From: Kordiimonas aestuarii
Lineage (GTDB): Bacteria > Pseudomonadota > Alphaproteobacteria > Sphingomonadales > Kordiimonadaceae
Direction of reading: 5' to 3'
Assembly (NCBI RefSeq): GCF_025574465.1
Contig: NZ_JAOBPP010000015.1
Coordinates: 85,789-149,788 of the forward strand
Length of the DNA stretch: 64,000 bases
Shown: positions 27,365 to 37,400 of the stretch, in pieces
Layout of the letters: every line of letters starts with the position of its first letter
Position numbering within the stretch: the first letter of the stretch is position 1
Program-made: the position numbers and the translations under genes
Notes under the pieces: generated by a model
What the model saw: the letters and a program-made list of their open reading frames with translations, nothing else
Database searches by the model: none
What the model was told of the DNA's origin: nothing

Positions 27365-27704
27365 GTCTATCTCCTCGCTGTATATCGCAGTTTTCTGCTT
27401 CAGCTTTATATGCCGCATTTTATTTTTACGCGGCGTTGCTACTGTCGTGTTGCAGCCTTTTGTTTGGTTGAGTCTTTGCTCTCGGCTACATGTCTAATCT
27501 AGTGTTTAGCCCGTTTTGTTTCAATGGGTCTCACCTCATTTATCGCACCATTCGTCGCAATTTATGACACCGTTCTGCCACAAAGGACCGTGGCACAGGC
27601 TAAAAGCGCAGGCGCCGCGGAAACACGAGCACGCATCGCCAACAATTTTATCCAAATTTGAAAATTTTGGCGCCCTAAGCTTTTAGCTTAAACCCTTGGC
27701 AGTC

Positions 27705-28958
27705 TTAGGCCTCGCTATCGTCCTCAAGAAGCGCTGCAGCCGTGCTTTCTTCCACAGACTGCACATTCTTGAGGGCGCGCAACATCATGCGCTTGCGCCG
27801 GTCAAGTGTTTCAACGTGGTTGAGCGCAGACGTAAGGCTTTTGCCCATGCGGTCAATCTGGTCACCGAAACGGCCGAACTCCAGCTTGACGGTGCCCAGC
27901 ACATCCCACACCTCGTTTGCTCGCTCCTGCAGGGCCACCTGACGGAAGCCCATGCGGAAGGTACTGAGGAGCACCTGAAGGTTGGTGGGCCCAGCCACCG
28001 TGATGCGGTGATCGCGCTGCAGGCGTTCAAAAAGGCCGGGTCGGCGCAATACCTCGGCATAGAGGCCTTCGGTCGGCAGGAACAGGACCGCCCAGTCGGT
28101 GGTGTGCGGCGGGTTGATGTATTTTGTGGAGATATCCTTTGCAAAACGCAGGACCGCCTTCTCAAGTGCCGCGCCGGCAAGCTTGACAGCATCCTGATCG
28201 TTCAGTTCGGCTGCATTCAGAAGGCGCTCATAGTCTTCCGTCGGGAATTTGGCATCAACCGGCAGATAGACATCGCGCCCCGCCCCCGGCACTCGAATGC
28301 CGAACTCGACCCGCTCACCGGACTTTTTCCCGCAGTCAAAGTTGGCGATATATTGGTCGGCCGTCAGGAAATCACAGATGATGATCTCGAGTTCCTTTTC
28401 GCCAAAGCCGCCACGCGATTTCACGTTTGTCAGCACCCGCTTGAGGTCCCCAACGCCAGAGGCCAGGCTTTGCATCTCGCCCAGCCCCTTGTGCACCTGC
28501 TCCAGCCGCTCTGACACCGACTTGAAGCTTTCGCTCAGGCGTTTTTCAAGCGTGGTTTGCAGCTTTTCGTCCACGGTGCGGCGCATTTCATCGAGCTTCT
28601 GGCTATTCTCAACGCGAAGCTCTTTCATCTTCTCGTCAAGTTTGTCGCGAAACTGTTGCTGCTGCGTGGACTGGTCAGCCCCCAGCTTGCGCACGGTCTC
28701 GCTGAGCGCACTGATGGCCTTGGCGACCTCTTGCCGATTGTCGCGAAACTGGTTCGACAATTCTGTGCGGGTCGCTTGCTCGCGCCGCTCCGCGCCGGTC
28801 ACCATATCGCTCAGGCGGCCATCAATACGGATCAGATGGCCCTCCGCATCGCCGCCGCTAACCACGCGGCTAAGGGCCGACAGCTTGACGACGAGCCCGA
28901 CAACCAGCAAAAGCAAAAGCAAAAGCCCGCCAAGCAGCAACATTTCAAACAGCGTCAT
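27705..28958 (-). CDS. rmuC: DNA recombination protein RmuC
   Basis: 417 residues from the ATG at 28958 (GGGGG eight bases upstream). One N-terminal membrane anchor (LLLGGLLLLLLLVVGLVV) is followed by a coiled coil (ALSETVRKLGADQSTQQQQFRDK) and the RmuC domain with SRGGFGEKELEIIICDFL, YLPVDAKFPTEDYERLL and TDWAVLFLPTEGLYAEVLR. The domain is related to restriction-endonuclease folds and limits inversions at short repeats in E. coli. Monocistronic by layout. Confidence 0.93.
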   Translation of the reverse strand: MTLFEMLLLGGLLLLLLLVVGLVVKLSALSRVVSGGDAEGHLIRIDGRLSDMVTGAERREQATRTELSNQFRDNRQEVAKAISALSETVRKLGADQSTQQQQFRDKLDEKMKELRVENSQKLDEMRRTVDEKLQTTLEKRLSESFKSVSERLEQVHKGLGEMQSLASGVGDLKRVLTNVKSRGGFGEKELEIIICDFLTADQYIANFDCGKKSGERVEFGIRVPGAGRDVYLPVDAKFPTEDYERLLNAAELNDQDAVKLAGAALEKAVLRFAKDISTKYINPPHTTDWAVLFLPTEGLYAEVLRRPGLFERLQRDHRITVAGPTNLQVLLSTFRMGFRQVALQERANEVWDVLGTVKLEFGRFGDQIDRMGKSLTSALNHVETLDRRKRMMLRALKNVQSVEESTAAALLEDDSEA

Positions 28959-29150
28959 GGCCAAATCCCCCGAGAACAAAACCTGAAAACAAAACGGTCC
29001 TTCTTCACCTAGCCCACCCGGAAGGCACCTGCAAGGCTTGACGCATGTATGAAGCTGTGCTTCGTATTTCCGATCGGGAACCAGCCTAAATCAACCTCCG
29101 TCGGACACAGTGTCCAATCGGCGGGCAGGAACCCATCCAGGAGCAAGGAG

Positions 29151-30032
29151 ATGATCCCCCGTTTTGATGCGAGTAACTTTGACGGTATCACGTCAGAGAT
29201 GCAGGAGGCGTTTGACTGCAACGGCGTATTGGTGCTCGACGGCCTTGTCAGCGCCGAGATGTGCGACAGACTGAAAACCCGTATGGCGGAGATGGTTGAT
29301 AGCTTTGACACCCGCGAGCATCGCTCGGTTTTCTCAAGCACCTCGGAAGCCCATGCGCAGGACCTGTATTTTCTGGAATCCGGACACGAGATACGCTTTT
29401 TTATGGAAGAAGAAGCCTTCGACAAAGCAGGAAAGCTGACCAAGCCGCTGCCTTTGGCGCTGAATAAAGTCGGCCACGCCATGCATGACCTTGATGACAC
29501 CTTCAGCCGGTTCGCACGCCAGAAGGCTTTCCGGTTGATATGCGAAGGGCTTGGCCAGAAAAAACCGCTGCCACTTCAATCCATGTATATATTCAAGCAG
29601 CCTCATATCGGCGGCGAAGTGGTGTGCCATCAGGATGCCACCTATCTGCGGACCGAGCCCGAGGCCTGCCTTGGCCTGTGGGTCGCCATTGAAGATGCGA
29701 CGACAGAAAACGGCTGCCTGTGGGGCATCCCCGGCGGGCATAAAACCGGCGGTGTGCGCGAAGCCTTTCGCCGCACGCCTGACGGCGATGCCACCTTCAC
29801 CGAAACGCTGGAGGAAACACCGTTTGATGAGGACAACAAGGTGCCACTGGAAGCGCCTATGGGCACCGTCCTCGTGTTCGGTGGCAAGTTCCCGCACATG
29901 TCGTCCGCGAACCGATCTGACAAGTCGCGGCACGCATACACGTTGCATGTGATTGACGGAGCGGCCCATTATCCGGCAGATAACTGGTTAAGACGGCCTG
30001 ACCATTTGCCGCTTAAAGGTTTTGACGCTTAG
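29151..30032 (+). CDS. Phytanoyl-CoA dioxygenase family protein, PHYHD1-like
   Basis: 293 residues from the ATG at 29151 (AGGAG seven bases upstream; an earlier ATG at 29049 is unsupported). Fe(II)/2-oxoglutarate dioxygenase fold: metal ligands in VCHQDATYLRTEP (His-x-Asp) and FPHMSS (distal His), with the 2-oxoglutarate-binding Arg in SRHAYTLHV. The stretch SMYIFKQPHIGGEVV and AIEDATTENGCLWGIPGGH closely recalls the PHYHD1 group of animals and some bacteria. Substrate unknown. The next gene, a ferredoxin-reductase-like flavoprotein, begins 12 bases later. Confidence 0.85.
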   Translation: MIPRFDASNFDGITSEMQEAFDCNGVLVLDGLVSAEMCDRLKTRMAEMVDSFDTREHRSVFSSTSEAHAQDLYFLESGHEIRFFMEEEAFDKAGKLTKPLPLALNKVGHAMHDLDDTFSRFARQKAFRLICEGLGQKKPLPLQSMYIFKQPHIGGEVVCHQDATYLRTEPEACLGLWVAIEDATTENGCLWGIPGGHKTGGVREAFRRTPDGDATFTETLEETPFDEDNKVPLEAPMGTVLVFGGKFPHMSSANRSDKSRHAYTLHVIDGAAHYPADNWLRRPDHLPLKGFDA

Positions 30033-30044
30033 GAAAGTTGCTCA

Positions 30045-31277
30045 ATGACAAAACTTGTCATCATTGGCGGCGGCCATGCCGCCGCCCAGATCGCCACATC
30101 GCTCAGGATGAAAAAGTTTGAGGGTGACGTCACGCTCGTCAGCGACGAGCCGGTGGTGCCATACCAGCGGCCACCGCTGTCGAAGATGTATCTCTCGGGC
30201 GAAATTGGCGCGGAAAGACTGCCCATTTTGCGGGAACAGGCTTATGCGAGCGCAAACATTGGGTTGAAGCTCGGGGTGCGCGCCACAAGCATCGACAGAG
30301 CCGAAAAAACGCTGGCGCTCGCGAACGGCGAAGTGCTCCCCTATGACAAGCTTATCCTGGCGGTTGGCGGACATGCGCGACGCCTTTCCTGCAAGGGCGC
30401 TGATCTCGCCGGTATCCATTACGTCCGCACGATGACCGACACCGATGCGATGCGCGGCGAATTCAACACCGCAAAACGCATTGTGATTGTCGGCGGCGGC
30501 TACATTGGGCTCGAGGTGGCAGCCGTAGCCCGCAGGGCAGGCAAGGATGTGACCATACTGGAAGCCGCAGACCGCATCCTCGCCCGCGTTGTGGCACCCG
30601 AGGTCTCGGCGTTCTACACCCGCCTGCACACAGAGGAAGGGGTCGACATCCACACAGGCGAGATGGTCACGGAAGTTGAAGGCAACGACCGAGCGGCCGC
30701 CGTACTGACAGACAGCGGAAAACGTTTCGAATCCGATATGATTGTAGCTGGCATTGGCCTTTCTCCCAACATTGAACTGGCGACTAGCGCGGGTATCACC
30801 GCCCTGGACGCAGGCATTGAGGTCAATGAACACTGCCAGACATCAGACCCGGATATTTACGCCGTGGGCGACGTTGCATGGTTTACCCACAGCCACTACG
30901 GTCGCACAATGCGGCTTGAATCTGTGCAGAACGCTGTGGATCAGGCCAAGGTGGCGGTAGAGCATATTATGGGCGACGATGCCGCGTACGATGCCCTGCC
31001 CTGGTTCTGGTCCGATCAATACGGCCTCAAGCTGCAGATCGCAGGCCTGTCCGAAGGCTATGACAGCCTTGTGGTGCGGGGCGACCCGGCCGCGCGCTCG
31101 GTTGCCTACTTTTACATGAAGGGCGGCAAAATGCTGGCGGCCGACTGTATTGGCCGTATCGCTGAGTTTATAAACGCAAAAAAGCTCATCACTGCCCGGT
31201 TAGACATTGACGCGGCCCTGCTCAGGGACGAAAGTCGCCCCTTCAAGGAAATCGCCGCGGAAATGCTTACCGCGTAA
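30045..31277 (+). CDS. FAD-dependent ferredoxin/rubredoxin-type NAD(P)H reductase
   Basis: 410 residues. Two Rossmann sites: KLVIIGGGHAAAQIATSLR at the N-terminus (FAD) and RIVIVGGGYIGLEVAAVARR near residue 150 (NADH). The FAD motif IYAVGDVAWF and a C-terminal reductase domain (FWSDQYGLKLQIAGL) match putidaredoxin-reductase-type enzymes that feed electrons to a ferredoxin. No ferredoxin or P450 is nearby; the adjacent upstream gene is a 2-oxoglutarate dioxygenase with a 12-base spacer. AGGA precedes the ATG. Confidence 0.9.
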   Translation: MTKLVIIGGGHAAAQIATSLRMKKFEGDVTLVSDEPVVPYQRPPLSKMYLSGEIGAERLPILREQAYASANIGLKLGVRATSIDRAEKTLALANGEVLPYDKLILAVGGHARRLSCKGADLAGIHYVRTMTDTDAMRGEFNTAKRIVIVGGGYIGLEVAAVARRAGKDVTILEAADRILARVVAPEVSAFYTRLHTEEGVDIHTGEMVTEVEGNDRAAAVLTDSGKRFESDMIVAGIGLSPNIELATSAGITALDAGIEVNEHCQTSDPDIYAVGDVAWFTHSHYGRTMRLESVQNAVDQAKVAVEHIMGDDAAYDALPWFWSDQYGLKLQIAGLSEGYDSLVVRGDPAARSVAYFYMKGGKMLAADCIGRIAEFINAKKLITARLDIDAALLRDESRPFKEIAAEMLTA

Positions 31278-31310
31278 GCAATATTGGCGGCATAGGAAAG
31301 CAGACCCTGC

Positions 31311-32153
31311 ATGCTCAGTTATCAGCACGTCTATCACGCCGGCAATTTTGCCGATGTGCACAAGCACCTGACCCTTATGCTTTTGCTGGAGCATATGCAT
31401 TCCAAACCGGGATCTTTCAGCTTTTACGACAGCCACGCCGGACGCGGATATTATGACCTGGCAAGCCCCGAGGCGCAGAAAACACGCGAGCATGAAACCG
31501 GCATTACCGCTGTGGACGAGCCCGAAAAACCCAAAACCGCAGCCGCGCGATATGTAAAACTTGTTGAGGATTTCCGCGACAAACATGGCGAGACCGCATA
31601 TCCGGGTTCCCCTGCTATCGCGCAACAGTTCATGCGGCACGGTGATCGCATGTTCCTGACCGAATTGCACCCGGGGGAATTCCAGCATCTTCTGGATAAC
31701 CTGAGCCACTATAAAACCATCGAGATGCGCAAGAGCGACGGGCTTGAATTTGTGGCGCGGCTGACCAAACCCCATCACCTGCGTGGTATCGTGCTGATCG
31801 ACCCCTCCTATGAGCTTAAAACCGAATACCGGGATGTCGCCCGCACCATGATGCGTGCGCTCAATAACTGGTCGTCTGCCATTTATGCCGTGTGGTACCC
31901 CATCCTGACCGACGACCGACACAAACAGATGGTCCGTTCCCTTCTGACACTCGGCGGTAGCACAGCTTTTGAGACGCGCCTGATGGCCCCCGAGGATATT
32001 GTCGGCCACGGCATGAAAGGTTCCGGCCTGATTGTTTTCAACGCTCCGGAGGGCTTTGCTGAAACCCTCAGGTCCGCAATGATCGAGATGAAAGACTTGA
32101 TGTTCAGCCCTGGTGCGGGTGACCATACAATAGTGGAAGGGCAGCCTCTTTAA
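31311..32153 (+). CDS. rlmJ: 23S rRNA A2030 N6-methyltransferase RlmJ
   Basis: 280 residues. It opens MLSYQHVYHAGNFADVHKH, the conserved RlmJ start; the catalytic motif appears as IDPSYELKTEY and the SAM-site region as FYDSHAGRGYYDL. Methylates A2030 of 23S rRNA. Probably the third gene of a plus-strand run with 29151-30032 and 30045-31277 (33-base spacer), though its rRNA role is unrelated. Confidence 0.93.
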   Translation: MLSYQHVYHAGNFADVHKHLTLMLLLEHMHSKPGSFSFYDSHAGRGYYDLASPEAQKTREHETGITAVDEPEKPKTAAARYVKLVEDFRDKHGETAYPGSPAIAQQFMRHGDRMFLTELHPGEFQHLLDNLSHYKTIEMRKSDGLEFVARLTKPHHLRGIVLIDPSYELKTEYRDVARTMMRALNNWSSAIYAVWYPILTDDRHKQMVRSLLTLGGSTAFETRLMAPEDIVGHGMKGSGLIVFNAPEGFAETLRSAMIEMKDLMFSPGAGDHTIVEGQPL

Positions 32154-32177
32154 GCTCGCCTTCACCATCAGACAAAG

Positions 32178-32297
32178 ATGGAGCGCGTATTGATAACCGA
32201 CCCTGAATGGGCGGAGCTTGTGCGCGTGGGCCGGTATGACGTGATCCGGCCCTATGAACACCGGCATGCTTGTCATTCTCAACGAGTGATGGCTTAA
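32178..32297 (+). CDS. Possible 39-residue peptide or gene remnant
   Basis: An ATG at 32178 and a TAA at 32295-32297 enclose a frame that starts MERVLITDPEWAELVRVGRY and is richer in Trp/Tyr/His/Arg than a random frame. No ribosome site is obvious. It sits between rlmJ and a convergent glutathione peroxidase. It reads like the tail of a small conserved protein, but I do not recognise it. Confidence 0.25.
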   Translation: MERVLITDPEWAELVRVGRYDVIRPYEHRHACHSQRVMA

Positions 32298-32304
32298 AGG
32301 ACAA

Positions 32305-32342
32305 GAGCCCAAAACAACAATCGCTCGGGCTCATGATTTTTT
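32305..32342 (+). terminator. Terminator after rlmJ
   Basis: GAGCCC (32305-32310) pairs with GGGCTC (32327-32332), followed by ATGATTTTTT. The long loop (16 bases) makes it moderate in strength. Confidence 0.5.
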
Positions 32343-32357
32343 GCTATCGTCCGGCGT

Positions 32358-32921
32358 CTAGCGACCAGATGAACTCAATTCCTTCTCGACCGCCGTTTTC
32401 AATTCGTCCGATTGCGGCGTGACCTTACTGGAGAAATAAGCCACCGGGTGCCCGTTTTTGTCGATCAGATACTTATGGAAGTTCCACTTTGGTCGACTGT
32501 CTTCACCCAACTCATGTGCCAGCCACTCGTACACCGGCGCATTGTCCGGCCCACCCTTGACCACCATCTTCTTGGTCATCGGAAAATCAACCTGGAAATT
32601 CACCTTGCAGAAGTTTTTGATGTTCTTCTCGTTGCCCGGCTCCTGGTCGCCAAAGTCATTGGCTGGTACACCGACCACAACAAGCCCTTCGTCGCGGTAT
32701 TCTTCCCACAAGGCCTGCAGGCCTTTATATTGTGGTGTATAGCCGCAATAAGACGCCGTATTCACCAGAAGCACCGCCTTGCCTTCATACTGCGCAAGCG
32801 GCATATCCTTGAACTCGATCGACGTCACAGTGAAATCATGCAGGGATTTTTCCCCGTCCGCTTGCGCGCCAAAGCTGGTCACCAGAACAGCTGCAGCCGC
32901 GATCATTGACTTGAGTTGCAT
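32358..32921 (-). CDS. Glutathione peroxidase family protein (exported)
   Basis: 187 residues from the ATG at 32921, preceded by GAGGAGG at nine bases; the frame is open to 32990. Signal peptide MQLKSMIAAAAVLVTSFGAQ then ADG. Core motifs NTASYCGYTPQYKGL (peroxidatic Cys), GVPANDFGDQEPG (the usual Cys of CNQFG is Ala here), and WNFHKYLID. Periplasmic peroxide reduction is inferred. It differs from the cytosolic paralogue at 9171-9650 by its signal and by loss of that second Cys. Confidence 0.9.
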   Translation of the reverse strand: MQLKSMIAAAAVLVTSFGAQADGEKSLHDFTVTSIEFKDMPLAQYEGKAVLLVNTASYCGYTPQYKGLQALWEEYRDEGLVVVGVPANDFGDQEPGNEKNIKNFCKVNFQVDFPMTKKMVVKGGPDNAPVYEWLAHELGEDSRPKWNFHKYLIDKNGHPVAYFSSKVTPQSDELKTAVEKELSSSGR

Positions 32922-33109
32922 AGCCTGCGTCCTCCTCAACAGTTTTCTTGCTTCATCTATATCCCGCACTCGTCGCGCGCGAAAGGGCATGACGCAAGTG
33001 TGAACTCCTCCTTGCTACGCTTCACGCTTGAAAGCAGATCATGCGGCCCTACCTCTTGCACGAGCCAGATATCATTGCCGGTGCGTCCGGCGAAGCGAAG
33101 GATGTTTAG

Positions 33110-34219
33110 ATGACAGCAGACGCTGCCCCGCTTTTTAAACCGTTTGATCTCAAGAAACTGCACCTTGAAAACCGTGTGGTGATGGCGCCGATGACACGCA
33201 CCTTCTCCCCCGGCAACGTGCCAAACGATCTGAATGTCGAATATTACCGCAAACGCGCAGCTGGCGGTGTTGGCCTTATCATCACCGAAGGCACCTGCGT
33301 GGGCCACAAGGCTGCAAGCGGTTACCCCAATGTGCCCTTCTTCTATGGCGACGACGCACTTGAAGGCTGGAAAAAGATTGCCGATGCCGTTCACGGCGAA
33401 GGCGGCAAGATCATGCCGCAGCTGTGGCACGTGGGCGCCGTTCGACGCCCCGGCATTGAGCCAGACCCTGATGTGCCCGGCTACGGCCCGTCCGGCCTCG
33501 TTGCCAAGGGCAAGAAAAAATGCCACGCGATGACTGAACAGGACATCGCCGATGTTATTGACGCTTTTGCCCAGGCGGCGGAAGATGCCAAACGAATTGG
33601 CATGGACGGTGTGGAGATTCACGGCGCGCACGGTTATCTTATCGATCAGTTCTTCTGGGGTGACCTGAATGAACGTACCGATGGCTGGGGTGGCAACTCT
33701 GTTGAGCGTACGCGCTTTGCGACCGAAATCGTTAAAGCCATCCGTGCGCGCGTTGGGTCTGATTTCCCGGTTGTACTGCGTTGGTCGCAATGGAAGATGC
33801 AGGACTATAATGCCAAACTTGCAGCCAACCCGCTGGAGCTCGAACAGTTTCTTGAGCCGCTTGTGAACGCAGGCGTGGATATTTTCCACTGTTCCACACG
33901 CCGGTTCTGGGAAAATGAGTTCTCCGGCAGTGACCTGAACCTCGCGGGCTGGACCAAAAAACTAACCGGCAAGCCGACCGTGACTGTCGGCAGTGTTGGC
34001 CTTGACGCCGCCTTCACCGAAGAAGGCACCACCGGGTTCGCAGAAGCGCAACCCGCCAGCCTTGAGCAGCTAATGGCCCGCATGGCAAACAATGAGTTTG
34101 ACCTTGTCGCCGTTGGCCGGGCGCTTATCGCTAACCCGGACTGGGTCAAAAAAGTTGAGGCAGAACAACATGATGACATCATGCCCTACACAAAGGACAT
34201 GCTGGCCAGCCTGGCTTAG
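33110..34219 (+). CDS. NADH:flavin oxidoreductase (Old Yellow Enzyme family)
   Basis: 369 residues, an FMN TIM barrel. Motifs: LENRVVMAPMTRTFS, QLWHVGAVRRPG, catalytic-site GVEIHGAHGYLIDQFFWGDLNERTD (His and Asn environment, and Tyr), and VGRALIANPDW for phosphate binding. Close in layout to ene-reductases of the OPR/xenobiotic reductase group. Reduces activated C=C bonds with NAD(P)H; physiological substrate unknown. GAAGGA precedes the ATG. Followed by its own terminator. Confidence 0.92.
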   Translation: MTADAAPLFKPFDLKKLHLENRVVMAPMTRTFSPGNVPNDLNVEYYRKRAAGGVGLIITEGTCVGHKAASGYPNVPFFYGDDALEGWKKIADAVHGEGGKIMPQLWHVGAVRRPGIEPDPDVPGYGPSGLVAKGKKKCHAMTEQDIADVIDAFAQAAEDAKRIGMDGVEIHGAHGYLIDQFFWGDLNERTDGWGGNSVERTRFATEIVKAIRARVGSDFPVVLRWSQWKMQDYNAKLAANPLELEQFLEPLVNAGVDIFHCSTRRFWENEFSGSDLNLAGWTKKLTGKPTVTVGSVGLDAAFTEEGTTGFAEAQPASLEQLMARMANNEFDLVAVGRALIANPDWVKKVEAEQHDDIMPYTKDMLASLA

Positions 34220-34246
34220 GTCAGTCAACCTGCACTAAATCGTCAT

Positions 34247-34273
34247 GGGGCCGCCTATGTGTGGCCCCTTTTT
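34247..34273 (+). terminator. Terminator after the Old Yellow Enzyme gene
   Basis: GGGGCC (34247-34252) with GGCCCC (34263-34268), then five T's. Confidence 0.75.
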
Positions 34274-34484
34274 GTATGATAGACACAGAATCAGCACAAA
34301 ATCGGTGGAGGCCACACTGGCCGATATTGTGTGGTGCGCTCAGGAAAACCGCGGCATACGGACCATGCTGCAGCGCAATATAAATTATGCTTCTCCGCGC
34401 ATTTTTTTGTCGTTAAGGGGGATTTAGATCCAAGCGTGGATTGAGAACAAATCTATAATCGAAGTGTGGTAGAAGGAACCAAAC

Positions 34485-37400
34485 ATGGCCAAGCTTCGCA
34501 TAAGCCCCGCGCCTGCACACAGCCGTGCAACAGCGCTGGCTGCGCTTAAGAACGCATTCCTCGCAAATGAGACGACGACTGTTCGCTCGCTCATTGACAA
34601 TTTCCCCCTGAATACCGAGGCGCGCGAAGAGATCGTCGTAAAGGCCTCCGCAATCGTGGCACAGTCCCGCGCCATGAAAGAAGCGCAGGGCAGCCTTGAC
34701 GCCTTCCTCGCTGAATTTGGACTGTCCAATCAGGAAGGTGTGGCGCTGATGTGCCTCGCCGAGGCGCTGCTGCGCATTCCGGATGTGGAGACACAGGACA
34801 AGCTGATCGCCGAGAAGATCAAATCCGGCAACTGGGCATCACACAAGGGTCACTCCGACAGCCTGTTCGTCAATGCCTCCACCTGGGCCCTTATGCTAAC
34901 CGGTGAAGTCGTGCGCCTTGACCGCGCCATCACCAAAAACCCCGGCCAATGGATGAAGTCGCTGGTTTCCCGCACGGGTGAACCCGTGATCCGCAAGGCG
35001 GTGATGCAGGCGATGAAGATCATGGGCAAACAGTTTGTCTTTGGTCGCACCATCAAGGAAGGCCTGACACGCCAGGGCAAGCAGCCGCCTGAGAGCAAGA
35101 TGATGAGCTTCGACATGCTCGGCGAAGGTGCGCGCACCATGGAAACCGCCGACCGCTATTTTGAGCTCTATAAAAACGCGATCGACGCTGTAGGCACAGC
35201 CACCAGAGAAGACGGCAAGGACCCGCACGACCGGTCCAGCATCTCGATCAAGCTTTCCGCGCTGCACCCGCGGTATGATGAGGTGAACGACGCACGTGTG
35301 ATGGCCGAGTTGCTGCCACGCGTAAAGGAGCTAGCAGCCCAGGCCAAGTCCTACGATATCCAGCTGACCATTGATGCCGAGGAGGCCGACCGTCTTGAAA
35401 TCTCGCTCCGCATTATCGAAAAACTGGCGGAAGACAGCGATCTGGATGAATGGGAAGGCCTTGGCCTTGCTGTCCAAGCCTACCAGAAACGCGCGCCCTA
35501 TGTCATCGACTGGCTGGTGCATCTTGGTCGCGAAAATGGCCGCAAATTCGCTGTGCGCCTCGTCAAGGGCGCCTACTGGGATACCGAGATCAAGCACTGT
35601 CAGGAACAGGGGCTTGAGGACTATCCCGTCTTCACCCGCAAGCAGGCGACAGATATCAGCTATCTCTATACCGCCGCGCGCATGCTGGAGGCACAGGACG
35701 CTATTTACCCGCAGTTCGCCACCCATAACGCGCACACGATTGCCGCGATTGCCGAAATGGCCGGAGACAAGCGCTATGAATTCCAGAAACTGCATGGCAT
35801 GGGCTCGCTCCTGTACAAGGCTGCCGGCCGCGTGGCTGGCAAACCGATTCGCACACGCACCTATGCGCCCGTTGGCCTTCATGAAGACCTGCTGCCATAC
35901 CTTGTAAGGCGCCTTCTTGAAAATGGTGCCAACTCCAGCTTCGTGAACCGCTTCATGGACGCAGACGTCCCGGTGGAGGAAGTCGCCGGCGATCCGATCA
36001 GCTCGATCAAGATGGCACCCGCCCTGAGGCACACGCTGATCGCCAAGCCGGAAGACATTTATGGTGACGAGCGTAAAAACTCCAAAGGCTGTAACCTTTA
36101 TGACCGGTCGCAGTCCACGCCGCTGACCGACGCGCTCGCACGGCAAGACGGTACGGTTTACAAGGCTGCGTGCATCATCGGTGGTAAGGACGTTGGCGGA
36201 GACCAGAGCAAAGTCATCAACCCCGCCAAGACCAAGGAAGTCGTCGGCACCGTGCGTGAGGCACGCGAGGAAGACCTGGAAGCCGCCATCACCAAGGCCG
36301 AAGCTGCCCAGTGGAACTGGAACCGTCTTGGCGGTGCCAAGCGAGGCGAAATCCTGCGCGCCATTGGTGGCAAGCTGGAAGAAAACCGCGACCTGTTCGC
36401 TGACCTTCTGGTGCGCGAGGCGGGAAAAACCCTCAGCGATGTAATTGCCGAAGTCCGCGAAGCCGTTGATTTCTGTCGCTATTATGCCGCTCGCGCAGAA
36501 CAGCATTTTGAAGGGCCTGTAGTATTACCGGGACCAACGGGCGAACGCAACCGCCTGTTCCTTGGAGGCCGAGGCACCTTCTTGTGCATCGCGCCGTGGA
36601 ATTTCCCGCTGGCGATTTTCGCCGGCCAGGTTGCCGCAGCGCTTGCAGCCGGTAACGCCGTGATTGCCAAGCCAGCAGAGCAGACGCCTCTGGTCGCCTA
36701 TCATGCGGTGAAGATTTTCCATGAGGCTGGTGTACCGGTAGACGTGCTGCACCTGATCCTTGGCGAGGGGTCCAAGGTCGCAGCGCCCCTTGTTGCCGAC
36801 GAGCGGATATCCGGCGTCGCCTTCACAGGCTCCACCGCCACCGCCAAGATCATCAACCGCGCCCTGGCAGAGCGCGACGGCGCCATCGTACCGCTGATCG
36901 CGGAAACCGGCGGACAGAACGCCATGATCGTCGATAGCACCGCCCTGCCCGAACAAGTGGCCGATGATGTAATCCAGTCTGCCTTCGGCTCTGCCGGGCA
37001 GCGCTGCTCGGCGCTCAGGGTATTGTTCGTGCAGGACAGCGTGGCCGACAAGGTGATCAATATGCTCAAGGGTGCGCTCAAGGAGCGTGTTGTGGGTAAT
37101 CCTGCCCTTCTGACCACGGACGTTGGCCCTATCATCGATGAAGAAGCCCGCGACAAGCTGGCAGAGCACTGCGAACACATGGAAACGGAGGCCAAGCTTA
37201 TAGCCGCGGCTGACCTGGGTGAAGGCACGGAGGACGGCACATTCCTTGCGCCACGTATCTTTGAGCTTGAAAGCCTTAGCCAGCTTGAGGATGAGCAATT
37301 CGGCCCCATCCTGCACGTCATCCGGTTCAAGTCAGGGGCGATTGACGACGTGCTCGCACAGATCAGTAAAACCGGCTACGGCCTGACCTTTGGTGTGCAC

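Larger units (their letters stand above)
26930..27704. other. Gene-poor region with a possible short gene and structured RNA
   Basis: Between the PAS gene and rmuC there is no long gene. From left to right it holds a minus-strand terminator (26953-26986), an 11-base direct repeat at 27053 and 27071, a GC-rich foldable segment with 8-base complementary ends (27083-27146), a 46-codon reading frame (27224-27364), and hairpins at 27411-27433, 27576-27595, 27637-27672 and 27676-27690. The last group may end rmuC transcription. No known RNA family (SRP, 6S, RNase P, tmRNA) could be recognised. Confidence 0.5.

Noticed and set aside
34245..34427. 60-codon frame after the Old Yellow Enzyme gene
   Set aside because: Starts inside the terminator hairpin and has no ribosome site.
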